Under the pieces are notes generated by a model. That model saw nothing but the letters and a program-made list of their open reading frames with translations. It was not told where the DNA came from and ran no database searches. Position numbers and translations under genes: made by a program. From Chryseobacterium ginsenosidimutans (GTDB lineage Bacteria; Bacteroidota; Bacteroidia; Flavobacteriales; Weeksellaceae), in contig NZ_JAUSXC010000001.1 of the NCBI RefSeq assembly GCF_030823405.1, positions 3,207,001 through 3,271,000 on the forward strand: a stretch of DNA of 64,000 nucleotides, written 5' to 3'. Numbering within the stretch: position 1 is the stretch's first letter; each line of letters begins with the position of its first letter. This document shows positions 15,689-24,623 of the stretch, piece by piece.

Positions 15689-17107
15689 TTAAAAATGTAC
15701 CTGCTGAATTTCTTCTTCAATTTCTTTAGGAGTTTCATGTTCAGTTTTAATAAAGATCATTGTAAGAATTGCTCCGATCAGCATACAAACACCTCCTACT
15801 ACAACATAATCCATTGCCTGATTTCCGAATATATTACTAACAATTGGGCCTCCGAAAAGTCCGTTGATAATTTGAGGAATTACAATAAAAAAGTTGAAAA
15901 TCCCCATATAAACTCCCATCTTCTTCTGCGGAATTGCATCAATCAACATTGCATAAGGCATTGCTAAAATACTTGCCCATGCAAAACCAAGACCTATCAT
16001 TGAGATTTTAAGATATGCAATATCTTTAATAAAATACATCGAAATCAAGCCCAATCCGCCACATAAAAGAGCTAAAGCGTGCGTCTGTTTCTTACCAATA
16101 ACTTTAGCAATCGGCGTTAATAGAAACGCAAACGGAATCGCCCAAAGGTTGTAATATCCAAATAATTTTCCTGTTAAATCTCCAGCTTTATTAAATTCAA
16201 CTGAATGCGTATCCGCAGGAGAAAGTCCGAAATGATGAGTCGCCAAAGCACTTGTTGTAAATACCCACATGGTAAATAATGCAAACCACGAGAAAAATTG
16301 TACCAATCCAAGTTTTTTCATCAATGGTGGAATCTTAGCAAAATCTTTAAAAATATCAGCAAATTTTGACGGTTCTTCTACAATTTCTTTTCCGCCCTCA
16401 AATTCAGCAAATTGCTGTGGTGAATATTCTTTTGTTGTTAAAATCGTGTAAAGAATAGTCAATATTAAAATTCCTGCCCCACAATAGAAAGCATAAATTA
16501 CATTATTGGCAACAAACCCTGCAGGTGCAACATTTGAAACGCCTAATTGTGTAAGCCAATCAGGTAAATACGAGCCGATTACCGCGCCAATCCCGATCAG
16601 AATTGTCTGAACTGAAAACCCTATCGTTCCTTGATGTTTCGGAAGCATATCACCTACCAAAGCTCGAAAAGGCTCCATTGCAACATTGATAGAAGCATCC
16701 ATCATTGCAAGAAAAATCACTGCTAACAATAAAACATTTGCAGCCATCATTTGCGTCGCCGAAGCGGCATTGGGAAGCATAACCAAACCAATTGCACATA
16801 AAACTGCACCAATTAAAAAGTAAGGTTTTCTTCTCCCAAGCGGGCTCCAAGTATTATCACCCATATGTCCGATAATCGGCTGAACAATTAATCCTGTAAT
16901 CGGTGCAACCAGCCAAAACCATGACAATTCGTGAACATCTGCCCCGAAATTGGCCAAAATTCTACTCGCATTTCCATTTTGCAAACCAAAAGCCATCTGA
17001 ATTCCCAAAAATCCCATGCTCATATTAATGATCTGAAGCATCGATAAATTCGGCTTTTTTCTTCTTCCTAATTTACCTGTGTCGTATTTTCCTGCCATCT
17101 CTGCCAT
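15689..17107 (-). CDS. SLC45-type MFS sugar transporter (probable maltose importer)
   Basis: A 472-residue, 12-helix transporter. The segments NGNASRILANFGADVHELSW (about 44-63), PIIGHMGDNTWSPLGRRKPY (about 77-96) and MDASINVAMEPFRALVGDML (about 135-154) are characteristic of the bacterial SLC45-like/glycoside group found in Bacteroidota sus loci. It would carry maltose or glucose made by the periplasmic enzymes across the inner membrane. The start codon overlaps the stop of the NTF2-like gene by one base. As the last gene of the operon, it completes the route from outer-membrane capture to cytoplasm. Confidence 0.88.
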   Translation of the reverse strand: MAEMAGKYDTGKLGRRKKPNLSMLQIINMSMGFLGIQMAFGLQNGNASRILANFGADVHELSWFWLVAPITGLIVQPIIGHMGDNTWSPLGRRKPYFLIGAVLCAIGLVMLPNAASATQMMAANVLLLAVIFLAMMDASINVAMEPFRALVGDMLPKHQGTIGFSVQTILIGIGAVIGSYLPDWLTQLGVSNVAPAGFVANNVIYAFYCGAGILILTILYTILTTKEYSPQQFAEFEGGKEIVEEPSKFADIFKDFAKIPPLMKKLGLVQFFSWFALFTMWVFTTSALATHHFGLSPADTHSVEFNKAGDLTGKLFGYYNLWAIPFAFLLTPIAKVIGKKQTHALALLCGGLGLISMYFIKDIAYLKISMIGLGFAWASILAMPYAMLIDAIPQKKMGVYMGIFNFFIVIPQIINGLFGGPIVSNIFGNQAMDYVVVGGVCMLIGAILTMIFIKTEHETPKEIEEEIQQVHF

Positions 17108-17628
17108 TATTGCTTCAGTTTTTGGATTAATAGATCTTCGATCGGTGTTTTTTCTACCACTACTTTATCTACAACATCGTTCGGAACAGTTACAGAAAGT
17201 ACATATTGCTTCACTTTCCATTGTCCGTTGAGTTTTTCAACGACACCTGAACCACGGCAGATCTTCATTTGGGTATCCAACAATTCATCAAACCAAGCCA
17301 GCTTTCCGTCTCTGCTGAAATAGATATTCCTTTTTAATGAGGTGAAATTCCAAGTTTTCTTTTTGTCGAAATAAGGTTTTGCCCAAACCATGAAAGCTTG
17401 TTTATCCCAGATTTCAGTAGCATCTGTACCGATAAAAGTAGATTCTTCAGCATAAAAATTAAAATATGCATTAAAATCAGCTTTTGCAGCAGCAACATTA
17501 AAATCATCAAGCAACTTGCCGATTTCAATTTTTTCTTTTCCAAATTCTCCATTTTTTGATTGAGCAGAAATTTCTGCAACCCCAATCATTAAAAGGATTA
17601 ATGTAAAAACAATTATTATTTTTTTCAT
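17107..17628 (-). CDS. Secreted NTF2-like (SnoaL/DUF4440-type) protein
   Basis: A 173-residue protein with a signal peptide (MKKIIIVFTLILLMIGVAEISAQ). The mature part has the NTF2-like pattern: an N-terminal helix (IEIGKLLDDFNVAAAKADFN), YAEESTFIGTDATEIWDK at about 62-79, then strands ending NGQWKVKQYVLSVTVPND. It lies 9 bases after the GH13 gene and overlaps the transporter start, so it belongs to the starch operon, but a small-molecule binding role is only inferred. Confidence 0.8.
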   Translation of the reverse strand: MKKIIIVFTLILLMIGVAEISAQSKNGEFGKEKIEIGKLLDDFNVAAAKADFNAYFNFYAEESTFIGTDATEIWDKQAFMVWAKPYFDKKKTWNFTSLKRNIYFSRDGKLAWFDELLDTQMKICRGSGVVEKLNGQWKVKQYVLSVTVPNDVVDKVVVEKTPIEDLLIQKLKQ

Positions 17629-17637
17629 ATTTAAGTT

Positions 17638-19491
17638 TTATTTTTTTAGTTCAATAATCATCGAAGTTTTTGCAGGAATAGCCATATTATTTTGTAAAGA
17701 CAGTTCTTTTCCTGAAATTACATCTTTTCCTGTTTTTATATTAGTCAAAGATTCCGCAAAGCGTTTTAAATCTAAAGACTGATCTTTTTCATTATTGTTA
17801 ATGACTACCATCACACTTTCCTTTTCATTGTAGCGGAAATAGACATATACATTATTTTCGGGTGCAAAATGTTTTGTTTTTCCGGTATGAATAACCGGTT
17901 TATTTTTTCTCCAGTTCAACAGTTTTTTTGTGAAATCAAAATAATCTTTCTGAATATTGGTTCTGCCGTTTTCGGTAAAAGCATTCTGCTTATCGTCTTT
18001 CCACCCTCCGGGAAAATCTCTGCGGATATCTCCGTCTCCAACTGTTTTGCTGCCCTGCATTCCTATTTCATCTCCGTAATAAATTTGTGGAATTCCCCTC
18101 ATTGTAGCAATCATTGAAAGCACAAGTTTATACTTTCCAATATCACCTTTAAAGTCATCATTTATTCTATTGACATCATGGTTTCCCACTAAAATCAAAA
18201 GATTATTAATATCCGGATATAAAAAATCGTTGGTCAGTACATCATAAATTCTCACCATTCCTTTATCCCATTCTTCTTTTGATTCATTAACTGCAGTAGC
18301 CATGATATCATGTAACGGAAAATCCATCACAGAGGGTAAATATGAATTGAATCCTTCAATCGCCCCAACTTTACTGTCTTTCTGCCAATAGGCAATGTGA
18401 GCAGGACTGTGCATCAGTGTTTCGCCTACGATATTAAAATCAGGATACTCATTCATTACACGTTTTGCCCATTGGGTAACGCCTTCGCGGTTATTATACG
18501 GATAGGTATCAACACGGATTCCATCGAGATTTGCTGCTTCTGTCCACCAAATTGCATTTTGCACCAAATAATTCACAACCAGTGGATTGCTGTCATTCAT
18601 ATCCGGCATTGTACTATCGAACCAGCCGTTGACACATCCTTCTATATCTGATTTTGATGCATTGGGATCAAAATGTGCAGCCTGTCTGTAATTGCTTCTT
18701 TTGAATCCTTTTTCACCATCACTCCAGTAATGAATCCAGTCTTTGGAAGGCAGATCCTGTATCATCCAATGATGAAGTCCCCAATGGTTCGGGACAAAAT
18801 CCATAATGAGTTTCATATCTCTTTTGTGAAGTTCATCGGAAAGGCGGAAAAAATCTTCATTGCTTCCAAAACGTGAATCTATTTTATATAAATCACTTGA
18901 GGCATAGCCGTGGTAGGAATACGTTTTTTCATTATCTTCAGTTAATGGAGTCGACCAAAACGTGGTAGCTCCCAATTCTTTTATATAATCCAGATTCTGA
19001 ATAATACCCTGCAAATCTCCGCCATGTCTTCCACCGTCAAAATTTCTGTTTGCTTTTTCAAAAACATCCGGTTGGCTGTCATTCTTAGGATTTCCGTTCG
19101 CAAAACGATCCGGAACAACAAGATAGATTACATCCGAACTGTTAAATCCTCTTCGGTTCGCAGAATTTGTATTTCTCTGCTTCAGTTCGTAAGAATAGGA
19201 ATCAATGATTTTATTTTTATTTTTGATATTGATTTTAAATTTCGGAACATTGATTTCGCCTGTGTTTAAAGTAAGAAAAACATAGTTTGGATTTTCAACT
19301 TTCTGGATATTTTTCGCCTTAATTCCATCAGAAAGTTCAATTTCATTTTTAGCAATATCTTTTCCATACACCAAAATCTGAAGTTCAGGATTTTTCATTC
19401 CTTTCCACCAAAAAGCAGGTTCTACTTTCTGAATTTGAGCAAGAGAAATCACTGCTGATGAGAGTGCAATAATTGTATATAATTTTTTCAT
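17638..19491 (-). CDS. Periplasmic GH13 enzyme (cyclomaltodextrinase/neopullulanase-like)
   Basis: A 617-residue glycoside hydrolase with signal peptide (cleavage near residue 19). An N-terminal immunoglobulin-like domain (about 20-105) of the cyclomaltodextrinase type precedes the GH13 barrel. The catalytic residues are visible: D328 in DGIRVDTY, E357 in NIVGETLM and D439 in LVGNHDVNR. The role is hydrolysis of alpha-1,4-glucan or cyclodextrin oligosaccharides in the periplasm, comparable to SusA. It sits between the GH97 gene and the NTF2-like gene. A hairpin at 19579-19599 precedes it and could lower its expression relative to upstream genes. Confidence 0.93.
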   Translation of the reverse strand: MKKLYTIIALSSAVISLAQIQKVEPAFWWKGMKNPELQILVYGKDIAKNEIELSDGIKAKNIQKVENPNYVFLTLNTGEINVPKFKINIKNKNKIIDSYSYELKQRNTNSANRRGFNSSDVIYLVVPDRFANGNPKNDSQPDVFEKANRNFDGGRHGGDLQGIIQNLDYIKELGATTFWSTPLTEDNEKTYSYHGYASSDLYKIDSRFGSNEDFFRLSDELHKRDMKLIMDFVPNHWGLHHWMIQDLPSKDWIHYWSDGEKGFKRSNYRQAAHFDPNASKSDIEGCVNGWFDSTMPDMNDSNPLVVNYLVQNAIWWTEAANLDGIRVDTYPYNNREGVTQWAKRVMNEYPDFNIVGETLMHSPAHIAYWQKDSKVGAIEGFNSYLPSVMDFPLHDIMATAVNESKEEWDKGMVRIYDVLTNDFLYPDINNLLILVGNHDVNRINDDFKGDIGKYKLVLSMIATMRGIPQIYYGDEIGMQGSKTVGDGDIRRDFPGGWKDDKQNAFTENGRTNIQKDYFDFTKKLLNWRKNKPVIHTGKTKHFAPENNVYVYFRYNEKESVMVVINNNEKDQSLDLKRFAESLTNIKTGKDVISGKELSLQNNMAIPAKTSMIIELKK

Positions 19492-19578
19492 TTGTAATTG
19501 TTTTGTGATTTAAAAATCTTACAAATTCTAAATTTATCTGTAAGGTTTATATATTTTGGTTAAGTCATTCTTTAAGAA

Positions 19579-19599
19579 AAGCGGACTTTAAGCCCGCTT
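19579..19599 (-). terminator. Hairpin between the GH97 and GH13 genes
   Basis: AAGCGG and CCGCTT pair around a 9-base loop in the 149-base gap. On the minus strand it is followed by TTTTC. A partial terminator or mRNA processing site within the operon is possible. Confidence 0.45.
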
Positions 19600-19640
19600 C
19601 TACTCATCAATATTGACGTTAATTTAAATTTAAAAACAAA

Positions 19641-21800
19641 TTAATTTACCGGTTTAATTGAAACAGCAAATCCGCCACTTCTTACCATTTTAAAATTAAT
19701 CTTTGATTTGCTCGTAATCTGTTTTTTGTAAATATTATAGCTTTGAGGATTGTTGATATAATCGGCATCTTTTCCGTCTTCGTAGATGGTGGCTTCATAT
19801 TTTTTACCTTTATCCAAGAAAGAGAAATCTACTGTATAATCACGTTTATTTTCATCCGTAATACCACCGACAAACCAGTTTTCCGTACCTTTTGCTTTTC
19901 TGGCTGTAATTACATAATCTCCCGGTTCCGCCGACAAGATTTTTGTATCATCCCAATCTGCAGCAACATCTTTAATAAACTGGAATGCATCCATATGCTT
20001 TTTGTAATTTTCAGGTAGATCCGCCGCCATCTGAAGTGGCATATACATCGTAACATACAACGCTAACTGTTTTACCAAAGTAGTTTTTACAAATCGGGTA
20101 TCTCCAGGAAAATAATAATCTAATTTTGTCTGGAAAATTCCCGGTGTATAGTCCATAGAACCTCCCATCCATCTTGTAAATGGTAAAATTGTCTGGTGAT
20201 CGGGATTATTACCTCCGAAAGCTTCATATTCCGTTCCACGAGCTGCTTCTGCGGAAATATAGTTGGGATAAGTGCGGCTTTCTCCTGTCGGACGCACCGA
20301 TTCGTGAGAATTGACCATAATTTTATACTCATTTGCTTTCTCTGCAATTCTGTAAAAATGGTTGATTGTCCATTGAGAATAATGATGCTCGCCTCTTGGA
20401 ATAATATCTCCGACATAACCTGTTTTTACAGCATCATAACCATATTTATTCATCAATTGGAAAGCTTTGTCTGCCCATCTTTCATAATTCGTTGCAGAAC
20501 CTGAAGTTTCATGATGCATGATTAATTTAATTCCTTTAGAATGAGCATATTCATTCAACATTTTAATATCAAAATCGGGATAAGGCGTTATAAAATCGAA
20601 AACAAATTCTTTGGAATGCCCGAACCAGTCTTCCCAACCGATATTCCAGCCTTCAATTAGTAAACCTTTGAAACCGTTTTCTGCCGCAAAATCGATATAT
20701 TCTTTAACTTTAGTATTATTTGCAGCATGTTTTCCAGTTGGAGTTAATTTTGAGAAATCAGTTTGTCCGATACGAACATTTGATTCCGGCTGCGCATATG
20801 CCCACTGAGATTTTCCGATGATCATCTCCCACCAGACTCCCATATATTTTGTAGGGTGAATGTAAGAAGTATCTTTATATTTTGTAGGTTCGTTAAGATT
20901 AAAAATCATTTTTGAAGCCATTAATTCTTCTGCTTTCGGAGAAACAATGATTGTTCTCCAGGGTGTCACAGAAGGTGTTTGGATATATCCTTTTGCTCCC
21001 TGTCTGTCGGCTGTAAGGTGAGTTTTAAATTTAAAATTCTGAGCATCAACTTCTAGATGAGAAGCCGGATAATCTAAAACTGCAGCCTCTGCAACGTTGA
21101 TGTATAAAGGATCTTTACCTTCTTTTTTCAACATTACCGGTGACTGAACGGCATTTTTAATCAAAGTTTGAGAAGCATTTGCATCTGCAGCTTGAGGCCA
21201 TCTTGCAGGAATTTCAGAAACTTTTGTTTCCTGATATTTATATTCCTGAGAATCATAATCTGCAACGATCCACCATGCTTTCAGGTCTGTAGGAAAATCG
21301 ATTTCAGAATCTTCCTCGCGAATTGTGAAATAATTCAGGTTTTTCTGTTGCGGAAATTCATATCTAAATCCCAACCCATCATTAAACAATCTGAATTTTA
21401 CAATAATATTTCTGTCAGCCGATGCCTGATTAAGCGTAACTGCCAATTCATTGTAATTGTTTATGTAATTTTTCTTTTCACCAAGAACAGGCTGCCAAGT
21501 TTCATTTTTAGAATCTCTTTTTTCGTCTGTTTTAGTGAAACCATTATTCAGATCAAATTTTGCATCTTCCGGTTTTGCAATTTCTGAAGCGAATTTTATA
21601 GAGGTATCCTTAAATAATCTCAATCCCAATTTAGAATCTTCAACTACCACATTCCCATTGTATTTAAGGTTGTAGTAAGGTACACCTCCTTTCAACTGGA
21701 AATTCATTTCGAACTTTCCATCCGGTGATTTTAAAGATTGTGCATTAACACCCACAAACATCATTGAGAGCAAAAAAGCTCCAACTGTAATTTTCTTCAT
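19641..21800 (-). CDS. susB: GH97 alpha-glucosidase, SusB-like
   Basis: A 719-residue periplasmic enzyme with signal peptide MKKITVGAFLLSMMFVGVNA. It has an N-terminal beta-supersandwich, a barrel and a C-terminal domain. Glu residues appear at 186, 383, 431, 500, 518 and 524 (motifs HHETSG, NSHESVRPTG, SAEAARGTEYEA). Each is eight less than the number I recall for the calcium and catalytic Glu set of Bacteroides SusB, which places the protein in the inverting alpha-glucosidase subgroup rather than the Asp-nucleophile retaining one. It releases glucose from malto-oligosaccharides. It lies downstream of susE behind a perfect hairpin. Confidence 0.93.
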   Translation of the reverse strand: MKKITVGAFLLSMMFVGVNAQSLKSPDGKFEMNFQLKGGVPYYNLKYNGNVVVEDSKLGLRLFKDTSIKFASEIAKPEDAKFDLNNGFTKTDEKRDSKNETWQPVLGEKKNYINNYNELAVTLNQASADRNIIVKFRLFNDGLGFRYEFPQQKNLNYFTIREEDSEIDFPTDLKAWWIVADYDSQEYKYQETKVSEIPARWPQAADANASQTLIKNAVQSPVMLKKEGKDPLYINVAEAAVLDYPASHLEVDAQNFKFKTHLTADRQGAKGYIQTPSVTPWRTIIVSPKAEELMASKMIFNLNEPTKYKDTSYIHPTKYMGVWWEMIIGKSQWAYAQPESNVRIGQTDFSKLTPTGKHAANNTKVKEYIDFAAENGFKGLLIEGWNIGWEDWFGHSKEFVFDFITPYPDFDIKMLNEYAHSKGIKLIMHHETSGSATNYERWADKAFQLMNKYGYDAVKTGYVGDIIPRGEHHYSQWTINHFYRIAEKANEYKIMVNSHESVRPTGESRTYPNYISAEAARGTEYEAFGGNNPDHQTILPFTRWMGGSMDYTPGIFQTKLDYYFPGDTRFVKTTLVKQLALYVTMYMPLQMAADLPENYKKHMDAFQFIKDVAADWDDTKILSAEPGDYVITARKAKGTENWFVGGITDENKRDYTVDFSFLDKGKKYEATIYEDGKDADYINNPQSYNIYKKQITSKSKINFKMVRSGGFAVSIKPVN

Positions 21801-21830
21801 ATTGACAATTTATAAACTTTAAAAATAAAG

Positions 21831-21856
21831 AAAGTGTTGCCGAAAAGCAACACTTT
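21831..21856 (-). terminator. Perfect 10-bp hairpin between susE and susB
   Basis: AAAGTGTTGC and GCAACACTTT pair perfectly around a 6-base loop. On the minus strand the hairpin is followed by CTTTATTTTT. It may act as a partial terminator or 3' stabiliser separating the binding-protein genes from the enzyme genes. Confidence 0.6.
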
Positions 21857-21877
21857 GCTGTTGAAATTTATTCTATC

Positions 21878-22990
21878 TTATAATTTTGTAACGGTTAATT
21901 TGTAATTAGCCGAATTATGTACATCTAATTCGATTTTATAATTCCCTGCAACATCTACTTTGTAATTAGGATCATCCGTAACCGTTCCTTCAGAATTCAA
22001 ATAAGTTATTACACTTGCTCCAGAAGTCAGAGTTTGATCTCCAGCCGCCGGTTGGAATTTTATAACCCAGTCGTCATTGGCTCTAAACTTAAATAATCCA
22101 GTATTACTCAAAGCAATTGAATTGATGATATAAGTTTTTGTAGCTGGATTATAGACAAAATTTGTATCTGAATTCCATCCTGTAGGCGTAGCATCACCAA
22201 TAATCCCGAAGTTAGCAACTACATCAGAATATGTATTTGCATTCCAATCAACTTTTATGTAATGTGCTCCAACTGCCGTTGCTGGTATATCAGAACCGTC
22301 AACAACTAATTTACCCGTCATTGTACCATCATCACCTTTATTTCCCGGCCAGTCTTCATTGATAGTGAATTTATGTTTTCCTGCATCACCAGTACTTGTG
22401 ATATAAATAAATCCTCTATATTTTCCATCTTTTTCAGGAGAAAATAGATTGGGAGAATTACTTGGGGTCCAATCTGCGTACCCCGCTGCTCCTGCATATC
22501 CTCCAGGAACATTGATTTTAGGATATACTAAGTCAGGATTTGGGGTATAAGGAGTTATCGTAAGATTTATAACATTCGAATAAAAAAATGCTGATCCAGC
22601 TTTTGTTTTTAATCTTGCTTCAATTTGATTTGCCGTATCTGGTGTTGCTCCTAAATTAAACATAATAGCATTTAACTGAGCATGAGTAATAGAGGTTGTT
22701 GTCAAATCATTTCCTGCATCAAAACCGATACTATTCTTAAAATTTGTTCCTTTAATTCCGAATTCTATCTGCTGTGATGGAACTATAGCTAAATTAAAAG
22801 TTGGTTTTACACAAGTAAAACTTATTATAGGATCACCTGCCATTAATTCATTCAAAACAGCAGTGGTTTTGTCTGAAGAAACTTTACCTTGACTTGTTTC
22901 GTTAAGAACTGCTTGATCTTCATCTTTTTCACACGAAATAATCCAAAGACCGATAAAAGCTATCGTTAATATTTTAAATAAATGTTTCAT
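21878..22990 (-). CDS. susE: SusE/SusF-like outer-membrane starch-binding lipoprotein
   Basis: A 370-residue lipoprotein with lipobox ending at C20 (GLWIISC) followed by EKDED, an acidic stretch typical of lipoproteins exported to the cell surface in Bacteroidota. The N-terminal SusE domain is at about 45-150, and two repeated beta-rich modules follow (GKYRGFIYIT and NTGLFKFRAN regions), resembling starch-binding SusE/F modules. It would bind glucan at the surface next to SusC/SusD. The gene starts 23 bases after susD. Confidence 0.88.
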   Translation of the reverse strand: MKHLFKILTIAFIGLWIISCEKDEDQAVLNETSQGKVSSDKTTAVLNELMAGDPIISFTCVKPTFNLAIVPSQQIEFGIKGTNFKNSIGFDAGNDLTTTSITHAQLNAIMFNLGATPDTANQIEARLKTKAGSAFFYSNVINLTITPYTPNPDLVYPKINVPGGYAGAAGYADWTPSNSPNLFSPEKDGKYRGFIYITSTGDAGKHKFTINEDWPGNKGDDGTMTGKLVVDGSDIPATAVGAHYIKVDWNANTYSDVVANFGIIGDATPTGWNSDTNFVYNPATKTYIINSIALSNTGLFKFRANDDWVIKFQPAAGDQTLTSGASVITYLNSEGTVTDDPNYKVDVAGNYKIELDVHNSANYKLTVTKL

Positions 22991-23012
22991 TTTTAATAGT
23001 GCTTTTAAATAA

Positions 23013-24611
23013 TTAATACCCAGGGTTCTGAACTAAATTAGGGTTTGCGACAAGATCTTTTGCAGGAATCGGATAAAGATTTCTATAATTTTCAACAGCT
23101 TTTCCGTCTTTTATATTTCCTTTCCATGGCCAAACATAATCTCCTGTTGTAAATTTACCATATCTGATAAGGTCTGTTCTCCTCGTCAATTCCCAAGATA
23201 ATTCTCTTGCTCTTTCGTCTAAAATAAAATCCAAATTGATAGAAGATACATTACCAGTTGTGTTACCGTAGGCTCTTTGTCTTAAATCATTTACATTAGT
23301 AACAGCAGTAGCTATATTTCCATTACCTCCTCTAAGAGTAGCTTCAGCATACATCAAATAAATATCTGCCAAACGATACAGTGGAATATCAGCCTCAACC
23401 CAATTGTTATTAGACCCTGGTGTGTTATCACTTTTAACATTTTTAAACTTGATAAAAGCGTAACCATCATTAAATGAACCTAAATCATTTATTTCTAAAT
23501 TTTGTCCGCTAGTATAAAAATTACCTCTTTTATCAGCTCCACTTGTTGGAAATTTATTTACAAATGCTTTAGTTGTTCTAATACCACTCCATCCTCCGTT
23601 AATTCCAAAATCTGCAGCAGGCATTGTTCCACCTACTGAAGCGTGTACTAAATAAGTCGTCCCGCCATTTGTTTGTGTATTTATACCATCAAAATTAACA
23701 GTAAATATTGCTTCAGGGTTATTAAGATTATTATCAGCTAAAAATAGAGACTGATAATTGGATTTTAATGAATATCCAGCATTGATAACTTTATTACAGT
23801 AAGTTATACAATCATTATTTCTTTGAGTTCCTGTATAAACACTTGCATTCAGATATAATCTTGCCAATAATGACCAAGCTGCCGCTTTATCAGCTCTACC
23901 ATAAGTATTAGCTTTAGGATTTTTCAAATCATTTGCAGATGCTAATAATTCTTGCTCTACATAATTAAAAAGAGCAGCTCTTTCTATTCTTTGAGGAGGA
24001 TTAATAGATCCTGGAAGATAAGTTTCGTCTGCAAATGGTACATTTCCAAATAAATCCAATGCATGATAATATGACTGTGCTCTTAGAAACCTTGCTTCTG
24101 CACGCATATACTTTGCTTCCGTTAAATTATCTCCTGTAATATTATTGGATGCTAATTTCTCATCCGTTACATTTCTAAGGAACTCATTACAGAAAGCTAT
24201 TTCCGTATAAATTCTATAATATAATGCAGCAATAAATTCATTGGAAGAATCCCAAGTCATCTTATGTATCGTATGCAAATTCCCATCATTCCAACCAATT
24301 ACTGCTTCGTCAGTAGAAATTACTTGCATAGTATACATTAATCGTGTATACTGTGAGAAACCACCATTAATACCATTGATATCACTATCAGGATAAGTAG
24401 CTCCATCTCCGCTTACTTGGCCCCCCATTGCTAAACCTCCATACAATTTAGCTAGCGCATTAGGGTAATTTGCAAAATCTTTAAAAACACTTGCAGATGT
24501 AACATCTGTAATTGGCTCTCTCTCGAGATCATTAATACATGAGGTTACTGATAACAGGCCAACAACAGCTGCCGTTAATATTATATTTCTTGTTATTTTA
24601 TTTGTTTTCAT
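23013..24611 (-). CDS. susD: SusD/RagB-family glycan-binding lipoprotein
   Basis: A 532-residue surface lipoprotein with lipobox Cys at residue 25 (GLLSVTSC). It contains the TPR-like helices of the SusD fold (AEARFLRAQSYYHALDLFGN at about 173-192; RADKAAAWSLLARLYLNASV at about 243-262) and the C-terminal SusD region ADIYLMYAEATLRGG and DERARELSWELTRRTDLIRY. It forms the lid of the SusC transporter and captures oligosaccharides. It follows susC with a 12-base gap, the standard paired arrangement. Confidence 0.96.
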   Translation of the reverse strand: MKTNKITRNIILTAAVVGLLSVTSCINDLEREPITDVTSASVFKDFANYPNALAKLYGGLAMGGQVSGDGATYPDSDINGINGGFSQYTRLMYTMQVISTDEAVIGWNDGNLHTIHKMTWDSSNEFIAALYYRIYTEIAFCNEFLRNVTDEKLASNNITGDNLTEAKYMRAEARFLRAQSYYHALDLFGNVPFADETYLPGSINPPQRIERAALFNYVEQELLASANDLKNPKANTYGRADKAAAWSLLARLYLNASVYTGTQRNNDCITYCNKVINAGYSLKSNYQSLFLADNNLNNPEAIFTVNFDGINTQTNGGTTYLVHASVGGTMPAADFGINGGWSGIRTTKAFVNKFPTSGADKRGNFYTSGQNLEINDLGSFNDGYAFIKFKNVKSDNTPGSNNNWVEADIPLYRLADIYLMYAEATLRGGNGNIATAVTNVNDLRQRAYGNTTGNVSSINLDFILDERARELSWELTRRTDLIRYGKFTTGDYVWPWKGNIKDGKAVENYRNLYPIPAKDLVANPNLVQNPGY

Positions 24612-24623
24612 CTTACTTACTAA

